Shown here in pieces: positions 31,183 to 40,500 of a stretch of 64,000 nucleotides of DNA. The notes beneath the pieces were generated by a model. It ran no database searches, had not been told where the DNA came from, and saw only the letters and a program-made list of their open reading frames with translations. Origin of the DNA: CAMLHU01 sp049680185 (GTDB lineage Bacteria > Gemmatimonadota > Gemmatimonadetes > Gemmatimonadales > GWC2-71-9); NCBI GenBank assembly GCA_049680185.1, contig JBAUHI010000040.1, positions 1-64,000 of the forward strand. Direction: 5' to 3'. Within the stretch, counting starts at the first letter, position 1; each line of letters opens with the position of its first letter. The position numbers were made by a program, and so were the translations under genes.

Positions 31183-31736
31183 CGTGCGGCCTCTCCCTTC
31201 AGGTACCCCTGCTCCACCGCGTGATCGTGCAGCGCTCGTTGCAGCAGGCGGCGCGCCCGGAACAGCCGCGACTTGACCGTGCCGACGGGCACTTCGAGCA
31301 CCTGGGCGATCTCCGCATACGCCATCCCCTCGAGGTCGCTCAACACCAGGGCCTCCCGGAACTCCTCCGGCAGTGCTTCGACGGCCTTGAGCACATTCTC
31401 GTCCACCAGCTTGGTGAAGAACGTCCCTTCCGGATCGCTGTCGGCCACTTCCCGCAGGATCGAATGCCGGTCGGCGGTGTCGATGTCCATCGCGATCGGC
31501 TCCCGCTTGCGGCGCCGGTACCCGTTGATGAACGCATTGCGGAGGATAGTGAGCAGCCAGGCGCGCGCATTGCTTCCCGGACGGAAGCTGCCCCAACCCC
31601 GCAGGGCCTTGAGCAGCGTCTCCTGCACCAGGTCCTCGGCGTCGGCCGCGTTCCCGGTCATCCGCCGGGCCACGCGGTACAGCACGTCGAGGTGGGGAAG
31701 GACTTCGATCTCGTAGTTCGCCGTGGCATCGGGCAT
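31179..31736 (-). CDS. ECF sigma factor (SigR/RpoE-like), first gene of the operon
   Basis: A 185-residue group 4 sigma factor. Region 2 is VARRMTGNAADAEDLVQETL followed by LKALRGWGSFRPGSNARAWLL and ILRNAFINGYRRRKREP. Region 4 is PEEFREALVLSDLEGMAYAE and GTVKSRLFRARRLLQ. It is coexpressed with its RsrA-like anti-sigma and six biosynthetic genes, and presumably activates its own operon. The start at 31736 (MPDATANYE) is chosen because sequence upstream is low in protein character; a hairpin ends directly at this ATG. Confidence 0.94.
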   Translation of the reverse strand: MPDATANYEIEVLPHLDVLYRVARRMTGNAADAEDLVQETLLKALRGWGSFRPGSNARAWLLTILRNAFINGYRRRKREPIAMDIDTADRHSILREVADSDPEGTFFTKLVDENVLKAVEALPEEFREALVLSDLEGMAYAEIAQVLEVPVGTVKSRLFRARRLLQRALHDHAVEQGYLKGEAAR

Positions 31737-31754
31737 CCGGGGTAAACTCCCCGG
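31737..31754 (-). promoter_or_regulatory. Hairpin abutting the sigma-factor start codon and covering its SD
   Basis: On the minus strand CCGGGG-AGTTTA-CCCCGG ends immediately at the ATG (31736). The only purine-rich ribosome-binding candidate (GGGGAG) lies in the left arm, so folding would block initiation. This could set a low or condition-dependent level of the sigma factor. Confidence 0.5.
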
Positions 31755-31908
31755 GGCGGGCGCGGGAGGCAATGGCTCGCGAGGAGCTGTTGACTGGTGG
31801 TGGGTGGCGCGTGGCGCGTCCAACACCCGCCACCCGTAACACGCCACCTGTTGCCCTCCCCACCCGCCACTCGCGCCTCGCCACTCGCCACCATTAGAAT
31901 CTCTCATC
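31755..31908. promoter_or_regulatory. Divergent promoter region with gccacc-type short repeats
   Basis: This 154-base spacer separates the sigma operon from the V4R-like gene and must hold both promoters. It carries many copies of gccac(c/t) and its complement ggtggc, clustered at 31795-31895 with partial inverted symmetry. I cannot identify a definite -35/-10 or an ECF promoter. Confidence 0.5.
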
Positions 31909-32544
31909 GTGCCGCCATTCCCTACCATCGAGATCGACGCCATCCTTCCGCTGAGTCTCCTCGAGGCGATGCGCAACGTCGACACGCCTGTGGAGGATGG
32001 TCTGGAGGAGTTGGCCGGCGAGATCGTCGCCAAGCGCCTCGGCCTCTCACCGACCGTCGCGGCGCAGATCGCGCGCTACGACTGGGCCGCGGGCCGCCGG
32101 GTGCCGGTCTCGCTCGAGGAGGCGCTGGCGGTATTCCGGCTGGTCGGGCGGCGTCCCGATGCCGACCTGGTCTTTGCCGATGCCGGCCGTCGCGCCGCCC
32201 GACGCGCCATGCGGGAGGCCGGCATCGCCCCGCGAGCGCTCCTGGGCCTGGTGCCAGAGGCGGCGGCCCGTCCCCTGGGACTGCGGCTGGCGCGGCGGCT
32301 GGCGCGAAGAGTCTTTGCCGGCCAGGTATTCCTCAAGGACGCCGAGGCGGGCGCCCAGGTTCCCGGACCGCTCGGGCTCGACGACGTGCCTGACGGCAGG
32401 GCGTGTGATTTCTACGGGGCCGCATTCGCCGAGCTGCTTCGGGGGCTTGCCGGGTTCGAAGGCGCGATGCGCCATATCCATTGCCGCGCTCGCGGCGACG
32501 ACCGATGCCAATGGCGCGCCAGCGCCGTGGGGGGATACCAATGA
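31909..32544 (+). CDS. V4R (4-vinyl reductase)-domain-like protein
   Basis: A 211-residue soluble protein. The end GFEGAMRHIHCRARGDDRCQ followed by W resembles the C-terminal cysteine signature of the V4R domain, which binds small hydrophobic molecules and often metal. The N-terminal half is helical (LPLSLLEAMRNVDTPVEDGL) and not recognised. A GTG start at 31909 is assumed. It overlaps the M24 gene by 4 bases and is divergent from the sigma-factor operon. The domain call is tentative. Confidence 0.6.
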   Translation: MPPFPTIEIDAILPLSLLEAMRNVDTPVEDGLEELAGEIVAKRLGLSPTVAAQIARYDWAAGRRVPVSLEEALAVFRLVGRRPDADLVFADAGRRAARRAMREAGIAPRALLGLVPEAAARPLGLRLARRLARRVFAGQVFLKDAEAGAQVPGPLGLDDVPDGRACDFYGAAFAELLRGLAGFEGAMRHIHCRARGDDRCQWRASAVGGYQ

Positions 32545-33725
32545 GCGGAATAACTGATATCGACCGCGCCCAACTCGCCCAGGGACTTGCCGAACTCGGC
32601 GCCGATGGGTGGTTGCTGTTCGATTTTCACGGATTGAATCCGGTGGCTGGGCGGGTGCTGGCGTTGGGTGGCCTCGGCACCCGCCGGCTCTTCGTGCTCA
32701 TTCCGCGGGAGGGGAGGCCCATCGCGGTCGCCCACAAGATCGAACTCCAGCCGCTGGAAGGGTTCCCGGGCGAGATCGTGCCATACGCCAAGTGGGAGGA
32801 GCTGCACGCCGCATTGGGGCAGCTCGTCAAGGGAAAGACGCTGGCGATGGAGGTGTCACCCAAGGACGCGGTGCCGTATCTCGACCGCATTCCTCACGGT
32901 GTGGTGCAGATGCTGGAGGGGTTTGGGGCCAGGATCGTGCCGTCGGACCAGTTGGTGACGCGATTCGCGTCGCGCTGGTCGAAGGATGAATTGGCGGACC
33001 ATCTTGCGGCGGCGGAGATCCTGGCCGAAGTTGCCAAGTCGCAGTTGGCATGGGCGGTGACGCAGGGCGGGACCGGGCTCAGCGAAGTTGCGCTGCAGCG
33101 CCGGGTGGTGGCGGACATGGAGGCGCGCGGGTTGCGGCTCACCAGCCATCCCATCGTCGGATTCGGGCCCAACGCGGCAAATCCCCATTATGAGCCGATG
33201 GCAGGGCACGACCGGACCTTGGAGCGTGACGAGGTGGTGCTGCTCGACCTGTGGGGAGGGCGGGGTCGGGTCGATACCGTCTTTGCCGACCAGACCTGGA
33301 TGGGGTTCTCGGGCACCAAGGTGCCGAGCAAGGTGCAGCGGGTCTGGGAAGTGGTGCGGGATGCCCGGGACGCCGCGGTGGCGCTGGTCCAGGAGCGGGT
33401 CCAGCAGGGGAAGTCGCTGGCCGGCTTCGAGGTGGATCGGGCAGCGCGCGGGGTCATCGAAAAGGCGGGGTTTGGCGCGTCGTTCGTGCACCGGACCGGT
33501 CATTCCATCGACCGGGACCTGCACGGTTCCGGCCCTCACATGGATGATTTTGAGACCCACGACGAGCGGCGCCTGATCCCCGGTGTGGGCTTCTCGGTGG
33601 AGCCGGGCGTCTATCTAGTCGGAGAGTTCGGTGTGCGGAGCGAGGTCAATATGTACTGGGGAGCGGATGGGGCGAGGGTAACGCCGGACCGACCGCAGCG
33701 GGACTTGATCATTCCTGGAGCGTAG
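32541..33725 (+). CDS. M24-family metallopeptidase (Xaa-Pro aminopeptidase-like)
   Basis: A 394-residue creatinase/aminopeptidase-P-fold protein with the N-terminal domain to about residue 150 and the pita-bread catalytic domain after it. The five metal ligands can be placed: Asp in LLDLWGG, Asp in DTVFADQTWM, His in SFVHRTGHSIDRDLHGSG, Glu in SVEPGVYL, Glu in GVRSEVNMYWG. It would cleave peptides with proline as the second residue, in the cytoplasm. The ATG at 32541 overlaps the V4R-like gene's stop. Family assignment is secure; prolidase versus aminopeptidase P is not. Confidence 0.92.
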   Translation: MSGITDIDRAQLAQGLAELGADGWLLFDFHGLNPVAGRVLALGGLGTRRLFVLIPREGRPIAVAHKIELQPLEGFPGEIVPYAKWEELHAALGQLVKGKTLAMEVSPKDAVPYLDRIPHGVVQMLEGFGARIVPSDQLVTRFASRWSKDELADHLAAAEILAEVAKSQLAWAVTQGGTGLSEVALQRRVVADMEARGLRLTSHPIVGFGPNAANPHYEPMAGHDRTLERDEVVLLDLWGGRGRVDTVFADQTWMGFSGTKVPSKVQRVWEVVRDARDAAVALVQERVQQGKSLAGFEVDRAARGVIEKAGFGASFVHRTGHSIDRDLHGSGPHMDDFETHDERRLIPGVGFSVEPGVYLVGEFGVRSEVNMYWGADGARVTPDRPQRDLIIPGA

Positions 33726-33846
33726 CGGGCGGAGAAGGTTCGAGATCACGTTGGATCCGGCAGTTCGGACCAGATCATTGGGGTCGTCGGATCGTTGCAG
33801 AGAGTTACGACGCGGGTGGAGGGTTCCGGGGGCATTCCGGGATTGC

Positions 33847-33877
33847 TTGACAGGTGACGGGGGTCACCTCATATTGC
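33847..33877 (+). promoter_or_regulatory. Predicted promoter with palindromic operator for the TonB/PorV operon
   Basis: TTGACA at 33847-33852 is followed after 17 bases by CATATT (33870-33875). The spacer holds a perfect palindrome, GGTGAC-GGGG-GTCACC, at 33853-33868. An operator placed between -35 and -10 is typical of repressors or MerR-type activators. The transcript would start about 190 bases before the receptor gene. The rest of the 347-base spacer (33726-34072) shows no gene. Confidence 0.55.
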
Positions 33878-34072
33878 TCATCCCGACCTGCCGCGGTCGG
33901 GTCCCAGATTCAGATCGGTCTTCGTTTCCTTGACAAGTCAGTTGCGTTCCCTCGCGGGCCAAACGCTGGCGTCCTGCCGCCCCTATCCGGCCAATTTGCC
34001 GCGGAGGGATGGTGCTGCGCCGGTTTACGTGACAAGGCAGTTCCGGTCTTCACGCCTTTGGAGGAAGTGCTC

Positions 34073-37000
34073 ATGATTCAACGCTGTGTCAGGGCCGTTG
34101 CACGCGTCGCGCACCTGGCCACCCTGGCGGCGGTCGCCCTGGTGCTCGGGGCGGGTGCCCTCTCGGCGCAGGCCACCGCCAAGATCGAAGGGCGGGTCCG
34201 AGACGCTTCCGGACAGCCGATCGCGAATGCACAGGTATTCATCGTTGGATCGGCCTTCTCGGCCCTCACCAACGGTCAGGGCTACTACTTCATCAACAAC
34301 GTGCCGACCGGCACCATCTCGATGAAGGCCGCCTTCGTCGGCTATCAGCCGGTGCAGGTCAACAGCGTGCAGGTCCAGGGCGGTCAGACGATGACCCAGG
34401 ACTTCTCGCTCAAGGCCTCCGTGGTCCAGGTGCAGGCCCTCGAGATCACGGCCGAGCATCCGCTGGTGCCGCGAGACCAGGTCACGTCGAAGAGCCGTAT
34501 CGACGGGCAAATGGCCGAGGCGCTGCCGGTCGACCGGGTGTCTGCGTTGCTGGCGCTCCAGCCGGGTGTCGTGGCGAGCGCGGGCGGCGGCACACTGTCG
34601 ATCCGTGGCGGTCGTCCAAGCGAGAACGTGACCTACGTTGACGGCGTGCCGGTGACCCCGGGCTACCGGGGCGGCGGCTTCGTGGGCTCGGGTGGATCGT
34701 CGTTGACGGTCAACGCCAACGGCCTGCAGGAAGCCAACGTCACGACCGGCGCGACCAATGCCGAGTTCGGCAATGCGCAGGCCGGTATCCTCGACTTCAA
34801 CACCCGCTCGGGCGGCCAGCAGTTCTCCGCCAACATCGGGTTGAGCACCGACCAGCCCTTTGCCCGGACCTCGAGCCTGGGGTACACCCAGATCCGTGGC
34901 GGCATCGGCGGTCCGATCCCCGGTGTGGCGAACCTGACCTACTATGCCAGCGCTCTCGTGGAGGGCCAGCAGACGCAGGCCACCGGGTTCGACGGCAATG
35001 TGACCCCGCTCTTCGTTCCGGCCGGGATCGACAAGACCGTGCCGGTGCCGAGCAAGTACGGCGATCCCTTTGCCGACACCACCTACGTGCCGGTCGAGAA
35101 GTTCGCGCAGTACAACGGCGACTGCACCCAGTTCTCGGGGAGCACCAACGCCGGGATCGCGGGCAACTACGGCCAGAAGTGCTACGGCTCGTGGCGGCCG
35201 CGGACGGCGACCTCGAACTATCAGGTGTCGGGCAAGCTGCTCTACACCTTCGGCAACGGTAACCGGCTGCAGTTCTCGGCCAACCGGTCGCAGGGGCAGG
35301 GCCGCAGCGGCCTCGACCTCGGCAACATGATGAATCCGTCCAACCAGACGGGGTTCATCACCCAGGACAACGTCTTCACGGTGAACTGGTCGCAGAACCT
35401 CTCGAAGTCGGCCGACAAGGCGCTGGCCCTCGAGACCTATCTCTCCTACCAGACCGACCGGACCAACGGCGGCCCGATGACCCAGCAGAGCGAGGCGAAC
35501 TCCCGGGATCCGTTCGGCGGGTTCATGATCGCGCCGCTGCAGTTCATGTTCAACTTCGACAACTTTCCGATCAACGACCAGCTGGTCCAGAACTACCACA
35601 ACAACACCCAGCTGCCGGGGACCCGGATCTCGCCCTACGACCTCAAGAACGTCTCGCAATACGGCACCGTCGACCAGTGGCGGAATGACGCCTACGGCCT
35701 CCTGGGATACAGCGAGGGTGGCGGTCCGACGAGCCGGATCAGCTTGTTCAACGAGAACCGGATCGTCGGTCGCGCCGCGCTCGACTGGCAGGCCGACCGG
35801 TACAACCGGATCAAGTTGGGCGGCGACTTCACCAAGTACGATGACTACTTCTACTCGATGGGCCTGACGACGCTGATCTTCTCCGACGTCTGGCACGAGA
35901 AGCCGACCACGGCGGCCGGGTTCATCACCGACCGTGTCGACCTGGGCGACGTCGTCATCGACGCCGGTCTCCGGTACGACTACTACAGCACCGGCGCCAC
36001 GCGGCCGTACCTGCTCGACACCACGGCCACCAGCGCCACCTTCGGGCAGTACTCTTACTTCCCGCGGACCAGCACGTACGGCGTGAACGCGGCCGGCACG
36101 ATCCTCAACTTCGGCAGCAAGCCGCTGGTCGAGAACCGGCAGGACGCCACCCACGGCTACCTGAGCCCGCACATCCAGGTGGCGTTCCCGGTGACGCAGC
36201 ACACGAACTTCCGGCTGTCGTACGCGCACCAGGTGCAGACGCCGGACTTCGGGACGTTGCTCGCCGGCGTCAACACCGACCTGCAGCTGACCAACACCAA
36301 CCAGGTCTACGGCAACGACCTTGGATTCGGGAAGACCGTCACCTTCGAGTTCGGTGTCCGGCACGAGTTCAACCCGGACATGGTGCTCGACATCGCGGCC
36401 TACAACAAGGACAAGCTGGCCGATGCGGCCGCGCGTCTGGTGGCGCTCTACGATCCGGCCACCAAGGCGACGCAGAACATCCGCCTGATGACCTCGTCGG
36501 ACTTCGGCAACACCAAGGGCATCGACGTGAGCTTGCAGCGCCGGTTCGGCAACCTGTTCACCGGCCAGCTCTCGTACACCTTCTCCGATGCCAAGAACAC
36601 CGGCAGCGATCCGTACACCTACATCAACTTCGGGTCCCGGATCGTCGACCTGCTCTCCGGCGGCAACTCCGCGCCGCCGCAGGCCATCCTGCCCACCGCG
36701 CAGGACCGTACCCACAACCTGGCCGGGATCTTCTCGCTCAACTTCCCGGACGGCTGGCGGAGCGGCACCACCGCGGGTCGGGTGCTGCAGAACTTCGGTG
36801 TGACCGGCACCTTCCGGTACGCCAGCGGCACGCCGTTCACCAAGTGCAGCAACACCACGTCGAACGCGGGCGTGATCGCGAATGACAATGCGTCTTCAGG
36901 ACCGTGCGCCAACGCGAACGACTTCCTGTCGGACGTGAACCAGGTGCGGCTCCCGGCCATCAAGACCTTCGACGCCAAGTTCACGAAGGGCTTCAAGATC

Positions 37001-37435
37001 GGGAAGTACGACCTGACCGCGTACGTCGACGCGCGCAACCTGCTCAACTTCAAGAACGTCCTGGCGGTGTACAGCGCCACCAACGACGTGACCAACGGGC
37101 TGCTCGAGGCCCAGAACTGGTCCAGCGACTCGGCCGACTTTGCCTCCGAGGCGCTGAAGAATTCGGCGTACGTCGCCGGGTCCGCGATCGACCTGACCTT
37201 CGGCGGCGCTGGCGAGAACGGGTGCGGCGCCTGGGTCACGGCATCCAACGCTCCGGCGGCCCCGAACTGCGTCTACCTGATCCGGGCAGAACAGCGCTTC
37301 GGCAACGGAGACGGGGTCTTCAGCGTGGCCGAGCAGCACCGTGCCTCCGATGCGAGCTACTACGTCGGGTCGGGGCTCAACAACTTCACCGGGTCCCCGC
37401 GGCGTGTCCGCGTGGGCTTTGAGATCAACTTCTAG
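34073..37435 (+). CDS. TonB-dependent receptor with N-terminal CarboxypepD_reg domain
   Basis: An 1120-residue outer-membrane receptor. It has a Sec signal peptide (ending GAGALSAQA), a carboxypeptidase-regulatory-like domain (IEGRVRDASGQPIANAQVFI, about residues 38-120), a plug domain (SIRGGRPSENVTYVDGVPVT, about 185-205) and a long beta-barrel ending VRVGFEINF with a terminal Phe, the usual signal for barrel insertion. It would take up a substrate with TonB energy. No SusD gene follows; instead a very large exported protein and a PorV-like protein do. The start at 34073 has GGAGGAAG upstream. The ligand is unknown. Confidence 0.94.
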   Translation: MIQRCVRAVARVAHLATLAAVALVLGAGALSAQATAKIEGRVRDASGQPIANAQVFIVGSAFSALTNGQGYYFINNVPTGTISMKAAFVGYQPVQVNSVQVQGGQTMTQDFSLKASVVQVQALEITAEHPLVPRDQVTSKSRIDGQMAEALPVDRVSALLALQPGVVASAGGGTLSIRGGRPSENVTYVDGVPVTPGYRGGGFVGSGGSSLTVNANGLQEANVTTGATNAEFGNAQAGILDFNTRSGGQQFSANIGLSTDQPFARTSSLGYTQIRGGIGGPIPGVANLTYYASALVEGQQTQATGFDGNVTPLFVPAGIDKTVPVPSKYGDPFADTTYVPVEKFAQYNGDCTQFSGSTNAGIAGNYGQKCYGSWRPRTATSNYQVSGKLLYTFGNGNRLQFSANRSQGQGRSGLDLGNMMNPSNQTGFITQDNVFTVNWSQNLSKSADKALALETYLSYQTDRTNGGPMTQQSEANSRDPFGGFMIAPLQFMFNFDNFPINDQLVQNYHNNTQLPGTRISPYDLKNVSQYGTVDQWRNDAYGLLGYSEGGGPTSRISLFNENRIVGRAALDWQADRYNRIKLGGDFTKYDDYFYSMGLTTLIFSDVWHEKPTTAAGFITDRVDLGDVVIDAGLRYDYYSTGATRPYLLDTTATSATFGQYSYFPRTSTYGVNAAGTILNFGSKPLVENRQDATHGYLSPHIQVAFPVTQHTNFRLSYAHQVQTPDFGTLLAGVNTDLQLTNTNQVYGNDLGFGKTVTFEFGVRHEFNPDMVLDIAAYNKDKLADAAARLVALYDPATKATQNIRLMTSSDFGNTKGIDVSLQRRFGNLFTGQLSYTFSDAKNTGSDPYTYINFGSRIVDLLSGGNSAPPQAILPTAQDRTHNLAGIFSLNFPDGWRSGTTAGRVLQNFGVTGTFRYASGTPFTKCSNTTSNAGVIANDNASSGPCANANDFLSDVNQVRLPAIKTFDAKFTKGFKIGKYDLTAYVDARNLLNFKNVLAVYSATNDVTNGLLEAQNWSSDSADFASEALKNSAYVAGSAIDLTFGGAGENGCGAWVTASNAPAAPNCVYLIRAEQRFGNGDGVFSVAEQHRASDASYYVGSGLNNFTGSPRRVRVGFEINF

Positions 37436-37519
37436 TCCAAGAGCGGCGGCGGCGGCGGTCACCGGAAGGCCGGTGACCTCCGTCGGCGGCGCACCTGCAC
37501 ACATCTGAGCGAGGTTGCG

Positions 37520-40500
37520 ATGCACTCTCGAATTCGTGCGTACGGCGTGACCCTGGCGGCGCTCTTGGCGCTGGCGGTGGCCCTGCCGGTCGGGCTCAAC
37601 GCCCGACCCAAGCCGGGTGTCACTCCCGCTGGCAGTTTCCGGCTCTTCGGGCGCTCTCTGGGCGCTGCGACGGTCAACCGCATCTATTGCGGCCTGCTGT
37701 CGGCCGGCAAGATCTGCGCGGACTCCACCAACTCCTCGACGATCCCGGGCGGCTTCTGGCCCAAGGGGACCGGCAACCAGTACGTGTTCAACTCCGGGAT
37801 GCAGTTCGGCGGGGTGATCAACTCACCCGGCAATCCTTGGAACGGGGACACCACCGGCGCCTTCTTCTTTGACGCCCGTGGCGACCTCTCACACGGCCAG
37901 GAAGTCCAGCCGATCTTCAACTACCAGAACACCTCCGACCAGGCCTCGTGGCCGGCGGCGGCCAAGGTGCCGCAGAACGACCGTGGCGCCGGCAACTTCT
38001 TCTCGCTCCTCCAGGGGCAGGATGAGGCGTCGCAGGGCGATATCTGGTTCCTGACCTGGGATGGCGACCCGTCATTCAGCGCCGGCCGCAAGCACCCCTT
38101 GGGTGTGCTGGTCGAGACCCGGATGATGGGGTGGAACTACCCCGCCGGGAACAACGACATCCTGTACCTCATCTACACGTTCTACAACGTCAGCTCCACC
38201 TGCGCGGCCGACTACGCTGGTGTGCGGCCCTCGATGCAGTCCATCCTGTTGCAGCAGGCGGCCGTCTTCCAGGCCAAGAACAACGCGGCCTTCGGCATCA
38301 CGTTGCCGGCCTGCGGATACACGATCAGCAAGTTCTACGCGAACTTCGCGGCCGACATGGACGTGACGCCGGATGCCGGCAACAACTACGCCAGCGTCAA
38401 CATCCCCTACCAGCTCGGCTACGTCTACAGTTCGTATTTTGCCCAGAACTCCACCGCCACCGGCTACCCGGCCGACGTCACCGGGCCGCCGTTCATGGGC
38501 GGCTACGGCTTCGTCGGGGTCAAGTACCTGGCGAGCCCCGATTCCGGCGTCGCGCCGAACACGGCGCCGGCCGGGCTCTCGCTCTTCAGCGACACCGAGA
38601 ACGGCGGCGTGTTCGGTGACCCGGGCAACGCCATCCAGCTGTACCGGTACATGTCCGGCACCGTGTCGCCGTCCTTGGGCGATGGCCAGTGCAACCACGA
38701 CCCGGTGGCATCGCACATCTGTCACGTCGAAGTGAGCGCGCCGAACGACATGCGGTTCTTCCAGTCGTCGGGGCCCTTCGACCTTCCGGCCGGCGGCTCC
38801 GGCTCGGTGGTCGTGGCATACATCTTTGCCTCGCCGGTCAAGTTCGGTCCCTGCCAGACGGCGAGCACCGGCGCCGGCGCGGGGGCTTGCGGCAACCTGA
38901 ATCCCGGCAACCCCGAGGCGCTCAGCAGCCTCGACAGCCTCACGTCCGGGAACGTCAACGTGGTGGATCACCTCACCGGCTTCGTGAGCTACGCGGCCGG
39001 CGCCGAGACCAGCCCGCAACAGGATCACTTCATCGTGACCCCGGGCTCGTTGCTTGGGAAGGCGAACATCGCGCAGCTGGTGTTCAACAACAAGTTCCTG
39101 CTCCCGTTCGCTCCGTCGAGCCCGGACTTCTTCCTGGTCCCCGGTGACAACTCCGTGGCCGTGATGTGGCGGCCCTCGGGTACCGAAGCGAGCGGCGACC
39201 TGTATTACCAGATCGCCCACAGTCCGGTGACGCTGGATTCCCTGGGCAATCCGACGTTGATCCCGAACCCCCTCTATGACCCGAACTATCGGTTCAAGGA
39301 CGTCGAGGGTTATCGCGTGTACCGCGGCCGGAACCAGGGCGACCTGCGCCTGCTGGCCCAGTTCGACTACGCCGGCACCGAGATCGACGACTACAACGGG
39401 CAGGTCAACCCGGTCCCGACCTGCGCCCCGGAGCTCGGCGTCAGCAGCACCGGCCTCGGCGCTGATCACACTTGCGGCGGCACATTCACCGCGATCACCC
39501 CCGGGGTGGCGCAGACCAAGTTCGTCGCCGTCCCGCTCACGGGACCGATCGTTCAGGTCATCTTGACCTCGGGCCGCGTGGCGCTCGCCAACGGCACCGC
39601 GTTGGTCACCACGGCGGACACTGCGGTCACCGGGACGGCGAGCGGGAAGTATCCGGGGCTCACCGACACCGGCATCCCGTTCACCTACGTGGACAATTCG
39701 GCCCTCAACAACCTGCGGTACTTCTACGCGGTCACCGCGTTCGACGTGAACTCGATTCAGTCAGGCCCGTCGAGCCTGGAATCACCGCGGGTGCCGAAGG
39801 CGGTCATTCCGGTGCATCCGGCCACCAACTGGGACAACAGCGGATCGTTGTCGATCCACGTGATCGGACGTGGTGGGGTGTCGATGGACAGTGTTTATCC
39901 GACGGATCCGACGATCGACCCGACCACTGGCGTGTTGAGTGGTCCGGCCCGGCCGGTCACTGGTGCCTCACTCGCCTTCGTCGGCGCGTTTGTGAAACAA
40001 GTCGTGACCCAGTCGGGGGCCATGTCAGTACGAGTGGACAGCATGCACCTCGGGTCATCCTACGCCGGAGTTCCGAACACCTATTTCTTGTCCGTCATCA
40101 GCGCCGCCGGAACGGTAGCTGCGACCGTCAGCGTGTCGCAGGACGGCACCTCGGCTGCGGACACCGCGTCTGGGACCATTGACGGCGGACCGATCAACTC
40201 GACGATGGCGGCCAAGTACGGTGGCAATTCCAGCTTTCACTTGGCAGGTTCGTATTCACTGACATATCCCGGGTCGTATTTCACGGGCCTGTACGGCCGC
40301 GGCTGTGTCAATTCGAGTCCATCGACCGACGGGGTCGCGGCCAAGGTGTTCACCGTGGGCAAGTGCGACTACAACGGCGCCCGCTGGTTCGATGGCCCGT
40401 CGCCTCAGAACAATGAGACGTTCGCGGACCCCAACGGCGGTAACTACGTCATCGGGACGGCTTCGTGGCCGCTCACGACGGCAAGCAACGCCGGCAAGTT

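Noticed and set aside
33726..33790. A tRNA-like segment (ggttcgagatc)
   Set aside because: No acceptor or anticodon stem can be drawn around it.
34025..36715. A very long open frame antisense to the first TonB receptor (and similar ones antisense to kup, acs and the surface protein)
   Set aside because: High GC content makes stop codons rare on the opposite strand. The peptide is Arg/Gly/Val-rich with no domain, and the sense gene is a clear receptor.
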